Of a stretch of DNA of 64,000 bases, positions 9,355-17,563 are shown piece by piece. Under the pieces are notes generated by a model. It saw only the letters and a list, made by a program, of their open reading frames with translations. It ran no database searches and was not told the origin of the DNA. The translations under genes and the position numbers were made by a program. Origin of the DNA: Polynucleobacter corsicus (lineage in GTDB: Bacteria; Pseudomonadota; Gammaproteobacteria; Burkholderiales; Burkholderiaceae); NCBI RefSeq assembly GCF_018688255.1, contig NZ_CP061314.1, positions 1,922,001 to 1,986,000 on the forward strand, in the 5' to 3' direction. Numbering within the stretch: the stretch's first letter is position 1; every line of letters begins with the position of its first letter.

Positions 9355-10351
9355 CTTCGCCCATAGCAAATGTCATTTGGTGAATATCTAGTTCACGCCT
9401 AAATAAAACCGGCACTATCTCACGAGCAGTTGCCGGTTTTTCACATGCTCCCAGCGTTTCCGCCAAGCGCTCATCATGGTGTGCTTTTAACTGACCAATC
9501 CGCGGCTTCATTCCCGTGAAGGGCTTGCCGTGGGATGGCAGCACTAGAGTGTCATCGGGCAAGGGCAAATATCGATCCAAGGAGCTCAAATACAGGCCCA
9601 AGGGATCTGCATCTGGATCTGCATCGTAGACGCTGACATTGGTAGAGATGCGTGGCAACAACATATCCCCAGAAATCAATACTCCTAAATCTTGACAAAA
9701 TAATGAAGCGTGTTCAGGCGCATGACCAAATCCCATAATCACTTGCCACTCATGTCCGCCAATCAAAATCATTTCGCCATCAATGATGCGGCGATATTGC
9801 CGTGGCACGCCCGGAACCATATTGCTGTAGTAATTCGAGCGAGCACGAATTTTTTCTAAATCTTCTGGTGCACTTAATCCATGCTTCTGAAAGTGATCAG
9901 CAGACCCACCACCACCAGCGCGTGCACCAACTGCAGCTCCGCCCTCTTTATGGCTAAGCCATTGCGCAGTTAAATAATCCGTCATAGAAATCCACAGCGG
10001 TGCTTGCCACTTCTCACAGAGCCATTGAGAGAGTCCCACATGGTCTGGATGCATATGGGTCACGATCACCCTCAATACTGGCAAGCCTTCTAGCTGGGTA
10101 GCAAAGATCTGATCCCAGGCCACTCTTGTCTCATCATTAGCAATGCCGCAATCTACGATGGTCCAGCCTTGAACGCCTTCAAACTCATCCCGTAGCAGCC
10201 ATAGGTTGATGTGATCCAAAGCAAACGGTAAGCGCATCCGTAGCCAACGTACTCCGGGTGCGACCTCTATTGAACTGCCCGCTTCTGGTAAAGCATCTGC
10301 TAGGGGATAATGAATAGAACTCAGATCGCTGGATTGATTTTTAGTATTCAT
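9266..10351 (-). CDS. MBL-fold metallo-hydrolase
   Basis: A 361-residue metallo-beta-lactamase-fold enzyme. Metal-binding residues are visible in VTHMHPDHVGL (HxHxDH), GFGHAPEH, ISGDMLL and LPSHGKPF. The C-terminal region ending AIAHLNYLLRRGKL is the winged-helix tail seen in LACTB2-like hydrolases. A glycine-rich insertion (AVGARAGGGGSAD) interrupts the middle. The homologous tail continues through the region overlapping phaM, so the 89-base convergent overlap appears genuine. Substrate unknown; a thioester or acyl hydrolase is possible. Confidence 0.85.
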   Translation of the reverse strand: MNTKNQSSDLSSIHYPLADALPEAGSSIEVAPGVRWLRMRLPFALDHINLWLLRDEFEGVQGWTIVDCGIANDETRVAWDQIFATQLEGLPVLRVIVTHMHPDHVGLSQWLCEKWQAPLWISMTDYLTAQWLSHKEGGAAVGARAGGGGSADHFQKHGLSAPEDLEKIRARSNYYSNMVPGVPRQYRRIIDGEMILIGGHEWQVIMGFGHAPEHASLFCQDLGVLISGDMLLPRISTNVSVYDADPDADPLGLYLSSLDRYLPLPDDTLVLPSHGKPFTGMKPRIGQLKAHHDERLAETLGACEKPATAREIVPVLFRRELDIHQMTFAMGEAIAHLNYLLRRGKLSRQLCDDGVLRFCVV

Positions 10352-10373
10352 CTATTTCTATTTTAGGTTTGCT

Positions 10374-10550
10374 TTGACAACAGTTCCATCGCCTTGCATC
10401 AACTGGTGTGACATCAACCCCGACAATGGTTTTTGCCGGGGCTGCTATCGCACGCTCCCTGAGATTGCTGACTGGTCTGAACTTTCTAATTCGAACAAGC
10501 TGGAGGTTTTGGAAAAACTACAAGCACGAAAACCTCAAGTTATTCAGTAA
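10374..10550 (+). CDS. DUF1289 small cysteine-rich protein (TTG start)
   Basis: A 58-residue frame begins at TTG 10374 with AGG six bases upstream and ends at TAA 10550. The translation shows the DUF1289 pattern: PCINWCDINP, then GFCRGCYRT, PEIADWSEL, and a C-terminal helix. Four cysteines fall at about residues 8, 12, 21 and 24, spaced as in the family described as predicted Fe-S or zinc proteins. No ATG or GTG exists in the frame after the upstream stop at 10335. It is divergent from the MBL-fold gene and converges on acuI. Function unknown. Confidence 0.82.
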   Translation: MTTVPSPCINWCDINPDNGFCRGCYRTLPEIADWSELSNSNKLEVLEKLQARKPQVIQ

Positions 10551-10571
10551 GCGCCGTTAACTACCAATCGC

Positions 10572-11555
10572 TTATTTATTAACATCCACAATTAAACGAC
10601 CGCGCACATTACCAGCCATCAGCTCTGCAGCGTACTTTATAGAATCTTCTAAATTAATTTCGTGAGAGATCTCTTCCAAAGTGTTGAGATCTACTAGCTT
10701 GCTCAACTGCTCGTAAGCAGCAATACGTTTTGCTTTTGCTACTGTCACACTATTAATGCCATACAAAGTGACGCCACGTAAAATAAATGGCGCAACACTC
10801 GATGGAAAATCCATGCCTTGAGCTAATCCGCAAGCAGCAACTGCACCATCACTCTTAGTTTGAGCACAGGCGTTAGCCAATGTATGACTACCAACGCTGT
10901 CGACCACTGCAGCCCAACGCTCCTTTGCTAAAGGCTTACCAGGAGCTGACAGTACGGCGCGATCAATCACCTCACTGGCGCCCAATTTCTTTAAATACTC
11001 CGCTTCGGACATTCTTCCGGTACTGGCGACAACTGTGAATCCTAATTTGCTCAACAGCGTAATCGCAAAGCTACCAACTCCACCTGCGGCACCAGTCACC
11101 AATACTTCGCCATCGCTAGGCTTTAGGCCATGCTTTTGTAAGGCCATTACACACAGCATTGCGGTGTAGCCAGCAGTACCAATAGCCAAAGCTTGCTTTG
11201 CAGTAAACCCTTTCGGCAAAGGAATGAGCCATTCTGACTTCACACGCGCTTGCTGCGCTAAACCACCCCAATGACCCTCGCCAACACCCCAGCCATTGAG
11301 CAGCACCATGTCGCCAACTTTAAATTCTGGGCTAGCGCTCTCTAAAACCTCGCCTGCAAAATCAATCCCAGGCACCATCGGAAAGCTACGCACCACTGGA
11401 CCTTTGCCGGTAATTGCCAAACCATCTTTGTAGTTCAGCGTGGAGTAGAGCACCTTCACCCTGACATCGCCCTCAGGCAAGCTAGCCTCATCGACTTGAG
11501 CAAGCTCAGTCCGATAACCTTGATCATCTTTATTTACCAAAATAGCCTTAAACAT
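10572..11555 (-). CDS. acuI: Acrylyl-CoA reductase / quinone oxidoreductase (YhdH family)
   Basis: Medium-chain dehydrogenase/reductase of 327 residues without structural zinc, of the YhdH/AcuI type: MFKAILV start, LNYKDGLAITGKGPVVRSFPMVPGIDFAGEV, and the NADPH-binding TGAAGGVGSFA. Family members reduce acryloyl-CoA with NADPH. I place the start at 11555 (MFKAILV) because GGAAGAGG precedes it at good spacing; the frame can extend 11 codons upstream to 11588, but that stretch is not family-like. Divergent from the lipoprotein gene. Confidence 0.85.
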   Translation of the reverse strand: MFKAILVNKDDQGYRTELAQVDEASLPEGDVRVKVLYSTLNYKDGLAITGKGPVVRSFPMVPGIDFAGEVLESASPEFKVGDMVLLNGWGVGEGHWGGLAQQARVKSEWLIPLPKGFTAKQALAIGTAGYTAMLCVMALQKHGLKPSDGEVLVTGAAGGVGSFAITLLSKLGFTVVASTGRMSEAEYLKKLGASEVIDRAVLSAPGKPLAKERWAAVVDSVGSHTLANACAQTKSDGAVAACGLAQGMDFPSSVAPFILRGVTLYGINSVTVAKAKRIAAYEQLSKLVDLNTLEEISHEINLEDSIKYAAELMAGNVRGRLIVDVNK

Positions 11556-11642
11556 GCCTCTTCCTTTTAAAAGCGCTGCATTCTCCACAGCAAATACGTA
11601 ATGGGTTTATCCTAACGAGCATTACTGATTATGGAGGTTTCC

Positions 11643-11927
11643 ATGAAAAAAATTCTACTATTAACCACTACTTGCGGTCTAGCACTCATTGGCTGCTCTT
11701 CGAGCCAGATTAATATGTCTATGGGCAATATGCGCCTGATCACTTCCAGTGCAACGCCACAAGATGTGATGGATTTTGCCAGTACAACTTGTCAGAATGA
11801 CTTTTACCAAGGTGCGAGCTTCCTTTCTAAGGCTGGCAAAGAATATCGCTTTAAATGCGTGAAGGCTGAAGAAAACGAAATTCTGATTCCTATTCCAGGC
11901 ACTACCATTCCGACTGCAGCGAAGTAA
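11643..11927 (+). CDS. Small putative lipoprotein
   Basis: About 94 residues from ATG 11643, preceded by GGAGG-like bases; an in-frame ATG at 11631 lacks a site. It has a lipoprotein signal: MKKILLL, a hydrophobic core, then LIGC as lipobox around residues 19-22. The mature part holds two more cysteines (TTCQNDF and FKCVKA) that may pair in the periplasm. No family was recognised beyond general resemblance to small outer-membrane lipoproteins. The flavin reductase and GST genes follow closely on the same strand. Confidence 0.7.
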   Translation: MKKILLLTTTCGLALIGCSSSQINMSMGNMRLITSSATPQDVMDFASTTCQNDFYQGASFLSKAGKEYRFKCVKAEENEILIPIPGTTIPTAAK

Positions 11928-11945
11928 GTCTCTGAATAAGCAAGC

Positions 11946-12437
11946 ATGATGACCCCATTTACCTCCCAAGAGCTCCGCAAGGGATTCTCTTCATTTGCAA
12001 CTGGGGTCACAGTGATTACTTGCCTAGATGCGGACCAGCATGCTCATGGCATCACTATCAGCTCTTTTAATACCGTTTCCTTGGAGCCGCCGCTGATTTT
12101 ATGGAGTCTAAAAAAGCATTCTCGCTTGATGCCTAATTTTGAAGTGGGCCATAAACAATTGATTCATGTACTGGAGCGCTCGCAAGAGGCTATGGCGATG
12201 CACTTTGCCACCGTGAAAGAAAATCAATTCACCAGCATCCCCCATAAAATTGCAGCAAGTGGACTTACTCAAATTGAGGGATGTGCTGCTTACTTTGAAT
12301 GCGAGACCGTATCAGTTCACACCGGCGGCGACCATAACATCATCGTCGCCAAAGTCCTCAACCTAAAGCACGCACCAGATAGTCATCCACTCATATTTGC
12401 GCATAGCAAGTTTATGGGTCTAGATTCATCACTTTAA
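11946..12437 (+). CDS. Flavin reductase family protein
   Basis: A 163-residue FMN-binding split-barrel protein of the flavin reductase-like family: FATGVTVITCLD near the N terminus, the HGITISSFNTVSLEPPLILWSL core, and a C-terminal VLNLKHAPDSHPLIFAHSKF segment. Such proteins reduce FMN or FAD with NAD(P)H, often for a two-component monooxygenase, but no oxygenase gene is adjacent. Start is at the first of two tandem ATG codons. Lies 18 bases after the lipoprotein gene and 21 before the GST gene. Confidence 0.83.
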   Translation: MMTPFTSQELRKGFSSFATGVTVITCLDADQHAHGITISSFNTVSLEPPLILWSLKKHSRLMPNFEVGHKQLIHVLERSQEAMAMHFATVKENQFTSIPHKIAASGLTQIEGCAAYFECETVSVHTGGDHNIIVAKVLNLKHAPDSHPLIFAHSKFMGLDSSL

Positions 12438-12458
12438 AATATTTAAATAGGAATTGAA

Positions 12459-13121
12459 ATGATGCGTTTATGGGGAAGAAAAAGCTCTATCAATGTGCAA
12501 AAGGTATTGTGGTGCCTTGCAGAGCTGGGGCTAGAAGAAGGCAAAGATTTTGAACGCATTGATGCTGGCCTTCATTTTGGAAAAAATCGCACCCCTGAGT
12601 TTTTAGCACTCAATCCTAATGGCTTAGTACCAACCTTAGAAGACGGCAATCTTGTACTCTGGGAATCCAATACGATCTTGCGCTATCTTCGCAGTCAATA
12701 CGATCCGTCAACACATTTTCCGACTGACATTGCCGCCCAATATCAATCCGAGAAGTGGATGGATTGGCAAGTAGGGACAATGTGGCCAAGTTTACGTATC
12801 GCCTTTCTGGGGCTAACCCGTACACCTGAAAACGAGAGAAACAATGAAGCAATTCGAAAGTCATACCAAGATACCAGTGCACTACTGACCTTACTAGATC
12901 AGCAATTGGTAAGCCAAGCCTATTGCTCAGGAAACTCTTTCAATATCGGGGATATTCCACTGGCACTTTGTGTAAGTCGATGGATTCTACTCAATCAAAC
13001 TTTTCCAGATCAAACTGGACCGCGCCCTTCTTTACACAATATTGATGCATGGATGCAGAGCATCGAAACAGGTACTAAGTACAGCGTAGTTGCAGAAAAA
13101 GAACTGAATATTGTGAAGTAA
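12459..13121 (+). CDS. Glutathione S-transferase family protein
   Basis: A 220-residue cytosolic GST. The N-terminal thioredoxin-like domain starts MMRLWGRKSSINVQKVLWCLAE, with Ser/Asn at the position expected for the glutathione-activating residue; NPNGLVPTLED and LWESNTILRYL are the canonical glutathione-binding loops. The C-terminal all-helical domain has the ILLNQTF and IDAWMQSIE segments. Substrate unknown. A clear stem-loop terminator follows its stop codon. Confidence 0.88.
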   Translation: MMRLWGRKSSINVQKVLWCLAELGLEEGKDFERIDAGLHFGKNRTPEFLALNPNGLVPTLEDGNLVLWESNTILRYLRSQYDPSTHFPTDIAAQYQSEKWMDWQVGTMWPSLRIAFLGLTRTPENERNNEAIRKSYQDTSALLTLLDQQLVSQAYCSGNSFNIGDIPLALCVSRWILLNQTFPDQTGPRPSLHNIDAWMQSIETGTKYSVVAEKELNIVK

Positions 13122-13138
13122 GGCAATAGCTCAATAAG

Positions 13139-13165
13139 AAAAGGGTGAACTTGGTTCACCCTTTT
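13139..13165. terminator. Bidirectional rho-independent terminator
   Basis: A 12-bp perfect stem (AAAAGGGTGAAC / GTTCACCCTTTT) with a TTG loop, ending in a T-run on the plus strand and preceded by A-rich sequence that gives a T-run on the minus strand. It lies between the converging GST gene and the RND pump gene and can serve both. Confidence 0.88.
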
Positions 13166-13188
13166 TCTTTGCTTGTTTGAGTAATATA

Positions 13189-16100
13189 TTACTGCTGCTT
13201 AAATTTCTTCTGATGATGATCTGCACCAATAAATAAGTACATCGCCGGTACCACAAAGAGCGTAAACAGCGTACCAATTGATAAGCCAGTAAAGATCACA
13301 ATACCCATCGATTGACGGCCAGCAGCACCTGCACCAGAAGCAATGACTAGAGGCACTACGCCTAATACCATTGCGGCAGTTGTCATCAAGATCGGGCGCA
13401 AACGTACACTACTGGCTTCTACGATAGCATCTAACTTACTGCGACCAGCTTCTTGTAACTCATTGGCAAATTCCACAATCAAAATACCGTGCTTACTAAT
13501 CAGCCCCATCAATGTAACCAGTCCAACCTGGGTATATACGTTTAAGGTTGTGAATCCGAGATTGATAAAGATGAGGGCGCCAAACAAAGCAAGTGGCACT
13601 GAAACCAAAATGACGATGGGGTCGCGGAAGCTTTCAAACTGAGCGGCCAAAACCAAGAACACAATTAAGATCGCAAAGAACATAGTCACCAAGAAACCGC
13701 CTGACTCTGCCATGAACTGACGAGATGGCCCAGCGTAATCCATGGTGTAACCGTTCGGCGCAACCTCTTTCAAAGTTTGACGCATAAACTCCAGTAAATC
13801 TGCTTGAGAAATAAACGGGGTACTCACACCAAATATCGTCGCCGAGTTGAGCTGCTGAAAGTGATTAATAGACTGCGGCACTACTCTTTGCTTAATGGTT
13901 GCAATGGTACGAGCCTGAATCATCTGACCGCTAGGGGTACGTATGTAGTAGTCGAGGATTTGGTCTGGATTTAAGCGGTCCACTTGCTTCACTTGCGGTA
14001 TGACGCGATAAGAGCGGCCAGCAACAGAGAAGTAATTAACATAGCCGCCACCCAAAGCAGCGGATAGCGCACTCCCCACTTGCTGCTGGGTCATGCCTAG
14101 TGCAGCTACTTTTTCACGATCGATTTCCAAAACATCTTGCGGTTTATCAATCTTCAAATCGGAATCTACGAAAAAGAAGTTGCCACTACGACGCGCTTTA
14201 TCTAATACCGCTTGAGATACCTCATTTAACAATTCGTAAGACTCGGTAGTGTTAATGACTACTTGAACCGGCAAGCCCTGTGCGCCAGGCAAAGCCGGGA
14301 ATTGGAAAGCTGCAACACGAGCACCAGCAATCGAATTCCACTTACTCTGCATATCTTCTTGGAACTTAGTGGCATTACGACTGCGCTGACCCCAATCTTT
14401 AAGTAAGACACCGCCAAAGCTGCTCGTTGGACTGGTGATCTGGAACATCTGCTCATACTCGGGCTCTGCTGCTGATATTTGATAAATCTGATCAGCATAA
14501 GTCTGCATCTGATTAACCGTACTGTTAGGCGGCCCCGAAGCCTGCATCAATACAATGCCCTGGTCTTCTGTTGGCGCTAATTCAGAACGTGCAGTAGAGT
14601 AAAGATAAGCCACCCCACCCAGCAAAATCACGCCCATCACAATAATGACCTGCCAAGTGCTCAAGAGCTCACGCAAAGTGGTTTGATAACTGTGGTGAAC
14701 TTTTTCAAAAATACGGTCAATCTTCTGAACAAACGCTGAGGCCTCTTGTTCTTCAGTAAAGATGCGTGAACACATCATCGGAGAAAGCGTTAAGGCAATT
14801 AATCCAGATACTGCCACTGCACTCGCTAAGGTGAAGGCGAACTCGGTAAAGAGTGCACCCGTTAAACCACCCTGAAATCCAATCGGAATATACACTGCGA
14901 TCAGCACTATGGTCATGGCCAAAATAGGGCCGCCCAACTCACGCGCAGCAATTAAAGAGGCCTCTAATGGAGACTTTCCTTCCTTCATGTGGCGGTCTAC
15001 GTTCTCGACCACAATGATGGCATCGTCGACCACCAAACCAATTGCTAAGACCAGGGCTAGTAGCGTCAGTAAATTAATGGAATAACCCAAGACCTGCATT
15101 AAGAAGAATGTGCCAATGAGAGAAAGTGGCATCGCAATCACCGGTACTACAACTGCGCGTGCACTACCTAAGAAAAGATAGATCACCACTGTCACAATTA
15201 ACAGCGCCTCTAATAATGTGGCTACTACTTCATCAATCGAGGTAGTAATGAACTTAGTAGAGTCGTACACCACCTTCCCAGACATCCCGGTTGGCAACTG
15301 CTTCTGAATCTCTGGCACCGCGGCACGAACCCGCGCTGCTACATCAAGCAAGTTCGCCTGTGGTGCTACCTTAATCGCGATAAATACCGACCTCTTGCCA
15401 CTAAATGCGACGTTGGTGTTGTAATCCTCGGAGCCCATAGTCACGCTAGCTACTTGATCCAAATACACAATATTGATGCCGTCTTTTTTGATCACCAACT
15501 TACGGAACTCATCAATCGTATGCAAATCAGTACCCGCTACCAAGTCCACTGCGACCATGTCGCCTTTGGTGCTGCCCACTGCTGATAAGTAGTTGTTAGC
15601 TGCCATGGCGCTATAGACATCATCTGCGCCCACACCAAGGCCAGCCATCTTCTCGCGATCGAGCCAAGCACGTAAAGCAAACTTTCTGCCGCCGGTAATT
15701 TCAGCGTTCTGAACACCGTCTATAGAGTCTAGCTTTGGCTTGACTACCCGCAACAGGTAATCAGTAATCGCATTGTTTGGAATATCTTCGCTATAAAAAC
15801 CCATGTACATGGCCGCAGTCGATTGACCAATTTGTACGGTTAATACGGGCTGTTGAGCTTGCGGTGGCAGTTGATTCTTGACCGAGCTAATTTGGGTCTG
15901 GATCTGCGTCAACGCCGCATTGGAATCGTAATTCAGCTTGAGAGTGGCCGTAATTGTCGATAGGCCACTCACACTCATCGAGGATAAATAGTCAATACCT
16001 TGGGACTGAGCAATCGCCGTCTCTAAGGGCTGTGTAATAAATCCTGCAATCGTCTCTGGATCAGCACCGTAGTAGGCTGTCGTAATCGTCACAATGGCAT

Positions 16101-16224
16101 TTTGGGTTTGCGGGTATTGATTCACCGGCAAGGATCCCACCGCTTTCAAGCCAAACACCAGGACGAGTGCGCTCACCACCAGTGAGAGCACTGGCCTACG
16201 AATAAATATGTCAGTCCAGTTCAT
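13189..16224 (-). CDS. RND efflux pump, inner-membrane transporter (HAE1 family)
   Basis: Proton-driven multidrug pump subunit of 1011 residues, AcrB/MexF-like. Seen: N terminus MNWTDIFIRRPVLSLVVSALVLVFGL (first membrane helix), two large periplasmic loops, TM4 with the proton-relay aspartates in GLVVDDAIIVVENV, and a repeat of the twelve-helix plan in the second half (GLVTLMGLISKHGILIVEF). Slightly shorter than AcrB (1049). It is the last gene of the efflux operon, 7 bases after the adaptor gene. Substrates cannot be predicted. Confidence 0.94.
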   Translation of the reverse strand: MNWTDIFIRRPVLSLVVSALVLVFGLKAVGSLPVNQYPQTQNAIVTITTAYYGADPETIAGFITQPLETAIAQSQGIDYLSSMSVSGLSTITATLKLNYDSNAALTQIQTQISSVKNQLPPQAQQPVLTVQIGQSTAAMYMGFYSEDIPNNAITDYLLRVVKPKLDSIDGVQNAEITGGRKFALRAWLDREKMAGLGVGADDVYSAMAANNYLSAVGSTKGDMVAVDLVAGTDLHTIDEFRKLVIKKDGINIVYLDQVASVTMGSEDYNTNVAFSGKRSVFIAIKVAPQANLLDVAARVRAAVPEIQKQLPTGMSGKVVYDSTKFITTSIDEVVATLLEALLIVTVVIYLFLGSARAVVVPVIAMPLSLIGTFFLMQVLGYSINLLTLLALVLAIGLVVDDAIIVVENVDRHMKEGKSPLEASLIAARELGGPILAMTIVLIAVYIPIGFQGGLTGALFTEFAFTLASAVAVSGLIALTLSPMMCSRIFTEEQEASAFVQKIDRIFEKVHHSYQTTLRELLSTWQVIIVMGVILLGGVAYLYSTARSELAPTEDQGIVLMQASGPPNSTVNQMQTYADQIYQISAAEPEYEQMFQITSPTSSFGGVLLKDWGQRSRNATKFQEDMQSKWNSIAGARVAAFQFPALPGAQGLPVQVVINTTESYELLNEVSQAVLDKARRSGNFFFVDSDLKIDKPQDVLEIDREKVAALGMTQQQVGSALSAALGGGYVNYFSVAGRSYRVIPQVKQVDRLNPDQILDYYIRTPSGQMIQARTIATIKQRVVPQSINHFQQLNSATIFGVSTPFISQADLLEFMRQTLKEVAPNGYTMDYAGPSRQFMAESGGFLVTMFFAILIVFLVLAAQFESFRDPIVILVSVPLALFGALIFINLGFTTLNVYTQVGLVTLMGLISKHGILIVEFANELQEAGRSKLDAIVEASSVRLRPILMTTAAMVLGVVPLVIASGAGAAGRQSMGIVIFTGLSIGTLFTLFVVPAMYLFIGADHHQKKFKQQ

Positions 16225-16231
16225 CTAGGAC

Positions 16232-17563
16232 TTATTCCTGTGGCTGTGGGTTAGGTGAATTCGCTGGTAACACCTTGTTATTCACAATCAGCGGTGTTCC
16301 ATTCTTCAACTTGAGTTGGCCGCTAGTAACCACTGTGGCACCCTCATCAACCCCTTTAAGAATCGCTACCTGATCTCCGCGTGTAGGCCCAGTAGTCACA
16401 AACACTTGTTGAGCCTCCAGTACTGGCTTGCCCTGCTTATCTTTTTTACCAGTTGGCTTAGCAATAAAGACAGTTGAGCCATACGGGTTATAGGTCACAG
16501 CCGTCTGCGGCAAAGTTAGCATCTTCACCTGATCGCCTAATTTGATATTCACATTAGCAAACATGCCCGGCAAGATTTTTTTGTCTGGATTAGCTAACTG
16601 AGCCTCAATCTGAATATTACGTGTATTGGTATCAACCTTCGGGCTGACGGCGGTGATCTTGCCAGTAAAGCTTGCATCCTTGAATGCATCAGTCGTCACC
16701 ACAATTTCTTGACCAACCTGAATTTGTTCGGCATTACTTTGCGGGAGATTGAAATCCACAAAAATCGGATCCAAGGTTTGGAGTGTCAGCAACTTATCGC
16801 CCGGGTTAACAAACTGACCAGGGTTAATCATCACAATACCAACACGCCCACTAAAGGGAGCCTTCAAGTTCTTCTTGGCTACCAGAGCAGTTTGCTGCTC
16901 TACCTGTGCCTGCTTAGACTTGGCATCTGCTTTGCTAGTGTCGAATACATTCTTACTAATAGCCTGAATCTCGAGCTGCTGTCTATCACGCTCATTAATT
17001 ACCTTAGCTAAATCTGCCAATGCTTTTAAAGAATTAAGCTGGGCTACATCAGATGCATCATTTAACTTAATGAGTAACTCGCCCTCTTTGACATCCATGC
17101 CGGATTTAATGGATACGCTTTGCACCAAACCACCAATTTCAGTACTGAGCTCAACGCCTCTAAATGCACGCACATTACCAACGCTAGATAACTTAGGTTG
17201 CCATGCCGTCGTTTCTACAACCATTGTAGAAACCGATGCTGGTGGCAAGCCCATGCCCCCAATGAAATACTTAATCATGGCGGTCTTGAGTTGATTAAAT
17301 CCAAAAATCAAACCTAGCAATAAAAATACACCGCACAACATAATGGTCATACGACGACCCAAAGGAGTCATAGACTGCAATTTAGCGTTGATCTTGCTGC
17401 GCATAAAGCGTTCGCGCAAACGCACCCAAAATCCTTTTATCTTTTCCCAAAGAGCAATCAGTCTCTCGCGAAGTTTCCACTCAATCGCCTTCGCAGACAT
17501 CCAAGCCCATAAGGCAAGCGCTACTAAAGTTACCTTGGTTTTAATTGTTTCCAGAAGTTTCAT
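16232..17563 (-). CDS. RND efflux periplasmic adaptor (MFP) with long N-terminal extension
   Basis: Adaptor subunit of 443 residues joining pump and outer-membrane channel. The canonical part starts near residue 66: membrane anchor (MTIMLCGVFLLLGLIFGF, about 72-90), lipoyl-like half-motifs (GLVQSVSIKSGMDVKEGELL and APFSGRVGIVMINPGQFV), a helical hairpin and a beta-barrel domain. Before it lie about 65 extra residues, hydrophobic at 11-24 and then amphipathic and rich in W, R and K. A shorter start at 17371 is possible, but the long frame overlaps the upstream gene by 23 bases as in coupled operons. Confidence 0.9.
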   Translation of the reverse strand: MKLLETIKTKVTLVALALWAWMSAKAIEWKLRERLIALWEKIKGFWVRLRERFMRSKINAKLQSMTPLGRRMTIMLCGVFLLLGLIFGFNQLKTAMIKYFIGGMGLPPASVSTMVVETTAWQPKLSSVGNVRAFRGVELSTEIGGLVQSVSIKSGMDVKEGELLIKLNDASDVAQLNSLKALADLAKVINERDRQQLEIQAISKNVFDTSKADAKSKQAQVEQQTALVAKKNLKAPFSGRVGIVMINPGQFVNPGDKLLTLQTLDPIFVDFNLPQSNAEQIQVGQEIVVTTDAFKDASFTGKITAVSPKVDTNTRNIQIEAQLANPDKKILPGMFANVNIKLGDQVKMLTLPQTAVTYNPYGSTVFIAKPTGKKDKQGKPVLEAQQVFVTTGPTRGDQVAILKGVDEGATVVTSGQLKLKNGTPLIVNNKVLPANSPNPQPQE

